Assembly: GCA_003452185.1 (NCBI GenBank)
Contig: DMJJ01000100.1
Coordinates: forward strand, 1-6,394
Length of the DNA: 6,394 nt
Source of the DNA: Verrucomicrobiales bacterium
GTDB taxonomy: Bacteria > Verrucomicrobiota > Verrucomicrobiia > Limisphaerales > UBA11320
Reading direction: 5' to 3'
Positions 4,854-6,394 of this stretch are shown here, piece by piece. The notes beneath the pieces were generated by a model that saw only the letters and a list, made by a program, of their open reading frames with translations, had not been told where the DNA came from and did no database searches. The translations under genes and the position numbers were made by a program. The first letter of the stretch is position 1, and each line of letters opens with the position of its first letter.

Positions 4854-6394
4854 TCACGACTGTTGTGCGGGAGATTGCCGTTCCCTCGGCTTGCCAGCCC
4901 TGAGGACATGCAGGGTGAAGCCGCGGCCGTTCTCGAAGGGTTCCACCCGGGCGGTGATCTCCAGCACCGGATAGCGGACCGTCGCCAGGCCATGGCTGCG
5001 GTACGTGGCGGCAAAGAGTTCCGTCTCCACCATGCCGGTCCAGTCGCAGAGGGTGAGAAACTTCATCGCCTCCCCCGTTGATTGGTGATGCACCCGTTGC
5101 TGGATGACCAGCCCGCAGGTGACGATCTCCTGTCCGATGAAGTCCCCGAGGCGGGCCACCGGGCAGTAGGTCTCCCAGGCGATGTTCGGGAAGAGATCCA
5201 GGGGATGTCCGCTGGCGGTGAATCCGATCAGCTCCTGCTCCCATTGGAGTTGCTGAAGCCGTGTCGGCTCCGTCAGGGGAACCTCGGGAAGCCGCTCCAG
5301 CCCTGGAGGAGGAAGGAGCCAGCCCTGGCCCGGATCCCGCGCATGCCCGAAGGTCTGGTGAACGTGCTGGAGCTCCCAGAATTGGGCGGTTCGGGAAGCT
5401 CCGAATTCATCAAAGGCCCCGACCTTGAGGAGCGCTTCCATCTCCTGCATTGAGGGACGGACCCGGAGATAGAAGTCGCGCAACGAGTCAAACCGGGTCC
5501 GTCGGTGCTCCCGTAGCAAACGTTCCAGGGTCGAGTCCCCCAGGTGCTGGACGCGGGAGACGGGGACCCGGATCCGTGTCGTTCGGGCTGACTGGAGGGG
5601 GGCGTCCCCCGGGTCTGGGGGAGGCATCACCTCAAACGCGGGCCCGGGATGGTTGACGGAGGGGGGAGACATTGGAATCCCGAGCCGGTGGCATTCGAGG
5701 ACGTAGACCAGGGGGCTGTAGAACCCTTTGCCATGGGTGAGCACCGAGGCCATGAACTCGGCTGGAAAGTGGAGCTTCAGCCATGCGGACTGGTAGGCCT
5801 CGACCCCGTAGGCCGTGCTGTGGGCTTTGCAGAAGGCGTAGCCGTTGAACCCCGTCACCAGCGACCAGACCTCCCGGATCAGCTCCTCCCCATGGCCTCG
5901 GGCTCGGGCCGAGAGGGTGAACTCCTCCCCGATCACCTGGACGGTCTCCCACTTCTGTTTCACGAGGGATCGACGGAGGACATCGGCCCTTCCTCCTCCG
6001 AGGCCGGCGAACGCCTCGCAGATTTGCAAGATGTGCTCCTCGTACACCACGAGCCCGAAGGTGCTTCGCAGGCAGGGCTCGAGCGAAGGGTGGGGATACT
6101 CCGGCGGCTCCATCCCCTGGTAGCGGCGGGTGAATCGAACCTTCTTCTGCTCGTTGGCTGCCCCGGGGCGGATCACGCTGACGATGGCAATCAGGCCGTC
6201 GATCTCCCTCACCTGGCACATCCGGCAGAGGCTGATCATGGCCGGGGATTCGATGTGGTGAACGGCACGGGCCCCGCCCGATGCGATGAGATCCCAGACG
6301 GCGGCATCGCTCCAGCGGTCCTCCGGGCGCCCGTGAGGCGGCGGGGATTCTCCGGATCGCCATCGGGTGCACTCCTCGAGATCGATCTCGATCC
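4854..6394 (-). CDS. dnaE: DNA polymerase III alpha subunit, DnaE family, probable accessory/error-prone type (5' end outside window)
   Basis: The C-terminal 512 residues of a DnaE-type replicative or translesion polymerase, stop TGA at 4856-4854; the start lies beyond 6394 and the frame is open to the edge. Numbering from the first visible codon: HHIESPAM (45-52) matches the FQLESxGM segment of DnaE; VIRPGAAN (73-80) matches the RPGP motif; YPHPSLEP (99-106), VYEEHILQICEAFAG (116-130) and ADVLRRSLVKQK (136-147) are core signatures; YAFCKAHSTAYG (185-196) and AWLKLHFPAEFMA (203-215) match the YGFNKSH/WLKAHYPAEFMA region. A helix-hairpin-helix-like segment spans about 272-340 (ending KVGAFDEFG). 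SGHPLDLF precedes an OB fold (about 416-495). The chain ends soon after, without the tau-binding tail of E. coli DnaE. YPHP and GFYSP resemble DnaE2/ImuC, while CKAH and PAEFMA resemble DnaE1, so the subfamily is uncertain. The PHP domain and catalytic aspartates are not in view; family typical length is about 1000-1150 residues. Confidence 0.93.
   Translation of the reverse strand, partial: IEIDLEECTRWRSGESPPPHGRPEDRWSDAAVWDLIASGGARAVHHIESPAMISLCRMCQVREIDGLIAIVSVIRPGAANEQKKVRFTRRYQGMEPPEYPHPSLEPCLRSTFGLVVYEEHILQICEAFAGLGGGRADVLRRSLVKQKWETVQVIGEEFTLSARARGHGEELIREVWSLVTGFNGYAFCKAHSTAYGVEAYQSAWLKLHFPAEFMASVLTHGKGFYSPLVYVLECHRLGIPMSPPSVNHPGPAFEVMPPPDPGDAPLQSARTTRIRVPVSRVQHLGDSTLERLLREHRRTRFDSLRDFYLRVRPSMQEMEALLKVGAFDEFGASRTAQFWELQHVHQTFGHARDPGQGWLLPPPGLERLPEVPLTEPTRLQQLQWEQELIGFTASGHPLDLFPNIAWETYCPVARLGDFIGQEIVTCGLVIQQRVHHQSTGEAMKFLTLCDWTGMVETELFAATYRSHGLATVRYPVLEITARVEPFENGRGFTLHVLRAGKPRERQSPAQQS

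Noticed and set aside
3910..4974. Long plus-strand open frame (354 residues)
   Set aside because: Antisense to the delta-60 repeats, crosses two minus-strand genes and the gap, and shows only low-complexity repeats of Pro/Ser/Gly/Arg with no recognisable domain.
4505..5014. Minus-strand frame of 169 residues across the dnaE/delta-60 junction
   Set aside because: Overlaps the 3' end of the DnaE-family gene and the signal-peptide region in another frame; Arg/Pro-rich with no domain.
6237..6239. ATG at 6239 as the start of the polymerase gene
   Set aside because: The same frame stays open to the window edge and encodes conserved DnaE sequence (VWDLIASGG, HHIESP) just upstream, so this is an internal methionine.
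5632..6372. Minus-strand frame of 246 residues
   Set aside because: Out-of-frame shadow of the DnaE-family gene; Arg/Pro/Gly-rich, while the adjacent frame gives clear polymerase motifs.

Overview
The window holds two co-oriented minus-strand genes, both cut by the window edges. The DNA is GC-rich (by eye clearly above 60%), with strong G/C preference at third codon positions in both reading frames. The combination of a giant secreted protein built from delta-60 repeats, cysteine-free Ig-like domains and a Trp-rich linker, next to an accessory-type DnaE polymerase, points to a Verrucomicrobiota bacterium. This assignment rests on protein style remembered for that phylum, not on a search.

Region 4854-6394 (minus) is the C-terminal half, 512 codons plus stop, of a DnaE-family DNA polymerase III alpha subunit. 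It covers the end of the polymerase core, the helix-hairpin-helix region and a C-terminal OB fold. It stops soon after the OB fold and resembles the error-prone DnaE2/ImuC type in several places. The N-terminal PHP domain and the catalytic aspartates lie beyond position 6394.

Region 4677-4853 is a 177-bp intergenic gap. It has a purine-rich ribosome binding site before the next gene and one small GC hairpin. I see no convincing terminator or promoter.

Region 1-4676 (minus) is one uninterrupted reading frame of at least 1558 codons whose stop lies beyond position 1. It starts with a signal peptide. Then follows a strongly ordered architecture: seven delta-60 units, a Trp-rich linker module and two Ig-like domains, all repeated a second time in the same order, then a third delta-60 block that runs off the window. 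The super-unit is about 605 residues long. Each complete delta-60 block starts with half a unit and ends with the complementary half missing, as expected for a closed seven-bladed beta-propeller. The protein is therefore most likely an exported, beads-on-a-string propeller/Ig protein of unknown ligand.

Nothing links the two genes functionally beyond orientation. The 177-bp gap and the separate ribosome binding site suggest that the large gene is an independent unit. No RNA gene, CRISPR array or insertion sequence was seen. The many plus-strand open frames are antisense shadows of the repeats.
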